5,249 nucleotides of DNA, taken from the NCBI GenBank assembly GCA_947458565.1, contig CANGZK010000085.1:1-5249 (forward strand), read 5' to 3'. Positions 4,880-5,249 of this stretch are shown here, piece after piece. Below the pieces are notes generated by a model, which worked only from the letters and a program-made list of their open reading frames with translations, had not been told where the DNA came from and searched no databases. Each line of letters opens with the position of its first letter. Position 1 is the stretch's first letter. This DNA comes from Acidimicrobiaceae bacterium (GTDB lineage: Bacteria; Actinomycetota; Acidimicrobiia; Acidimicrobiales; Ilumatobacteraceae). A program made the position numbers and the translations under genes.

Positions 4880-5249
4880 AAAGTGGATTCCAAGCAGCAC
4901 TGTGGTCAAAACTTTCCCGATGAGCAATATCGAACGCATGTTCCCCGACGACGATGTGCCGTGCAACCGTGGCGCCATCGCGACTCCAATTTCTTCGATC
5001 TGATATCCCGCTCGCCCAGAAACAACCACGGTTTCAAATGTGTCGCCAAGATAATACGCAGGCATATTTAAGGCAAGCTCGCCAAGCAAAGGTTGACGAA
5101 TCACTCGAAATCCTGATGTCGAATCTGTAATTTCATTCTTTGTCGCACGCTGTGCAACTTTTGAAAGTATCCGCATTGCAAATCGTCTGAGCAAACTCGG
5201 ATTGTGAGTGGTGCTTTCGGATCGAAACCGACTTCCAATCACCATGTGC
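4859..5249 (-). CDS. Family 2 glycosyltransferase, DPM/polyprenyl-phosphate type (C-terminal part)
   Basis: At least 129 codons are open from the right edge to a TGA at 4861-4859. The first ATG seen (5245) is probably internal, because the preceding codon is open and the residues from there read MVIGSRF, the mid-protein strand of DPM-like GT2 enzymes. Next come LLRRFAMRILSKVAQ, a conserved DSTSGFRV loop, PAYYLGDTFETVV, and a Val-Ala-Met-Pro-Arg segment. The chain ends in a hydrophobic helix (ILLIGKVLTTVLLG) and a basic tail RLRRLK. The order matches actinobacterial GT2 enzymes that add sugars to polyprenyl phosphate or build cell-surface glycans at the inner face of the membrane. The nucleotide-binding N-terminal half lies outside the window, so donor and acceptor are unknown. 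The last six codons and the stop overlap the 3' arm of the SRP RNA stem, convergently. Confidence 0.87.
   Translation of the reverse strand, partial: HMVIGSRFRSESTTHNPSLLRRFAMRILSKVAQRATKNEITDSTSGFRVIRQPLLGELALNMPAYYLGDTFETVVVSGRAGYQIEEIGVAMAPRLHGTSSSGNMRSILLIGKVLTTVLLGIHFRLRRLK

Noticed and set aside
4773..5071. Plus-strand frames of 76 and 77 codons near the SRP RNA
   Set aside because: They begin inside or near the SRP RNA and run antisense to the GT2 gene, with no recognisable protein features.
1..5249. Search for CRISPR, insertion sequences, toxin-antitoxin or defence genes
   Set aside because: No regular direct repeats, terminal inverted repeats, transposase or defence motifs were seen; all coding space is explained by known housekeeping or envelope families.

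Overview
The window reads as a compact, housekeeping-type stretch of a chromosome from an actinobacterium (Actinomycetota). GC content is intermediate rather than the high GC of streptomycetes. The evidence for this placement is the style of the proteins (an S33 tripeptidyl-aminopeptidase-like lipoprotein, an actinobacterial-type ABC-F protein, a DPM-like GT2), the TANNNT-N6-ATG leaderless start pattern, and tRNA-Ser genes with encoded CCA next to tadA and the SRP RNA gene. A planktonic Acidimicrobiia-like lineage would fit, but that finer placement is only a guess. No mobile element, CRISPR array or phage gene is visible.

Layout. (1) Positions 1-737, minus strand: N-terminal 245 residues of an ABC exporter whose remainder lies outside the window. 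(2) Positions 738-805: a 68-bp divergent promoter region. Both flanking genes have a -10 hexamer (TAGCCT, TAGGCT) exactly 6 nt before the ATG, and a near-perfect 16-bp palindrome lies midway. (3) Positions 806-2317, plus strand: a secreted lipoprotein alpha/beta-hydrolase of the S33 peptidase family. (4) Positions 2331-3947, minus strand: an ABC-F translation-factor-type ATPase, convergent with the peptidase across a 13-bp gap. (5) Positions 4000-4658, minus strand: a tight cluster tRNA-Ser(GGA) - tadA - tRNA-Ser(CGA), probably one transcript that could run on into the ABC-F gene. The A of the first tRNA's encoded CCA end is also the A of the tadA start codon. (6) Positions 4740-4879, plus strand: the signal recognition particle RNA (ffs), divergent from the tRNA cluster. 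It has a diagnostic GGAA-capped domain IV and an unusually long 26-bp closing stem. (7) Positions 4859-5249, minus strand: the C-terminal part of a family 2 glycosyltransferase whose last codons overlap the 3' arm of the SRP RNA stem on the opposite strand.

Functionally, the centre-right of the window is a translation and secretion block: two serine tRNAs, the wobble deaminase TadA, a ribosome-associated ABC-F ATPase and the SRP RNA. The flanks carry envelope functions: an exporter, a secreted peptidase and a glycosyltransferase. Every coding gene belongs to a known family. What is unusual is how the genes are joined and controlled: the tRNA/tadA overlap, the extended SRP RNA stem, the paired leaderless promoters, and a tRNA leader that can pair with its own acceptor strand.
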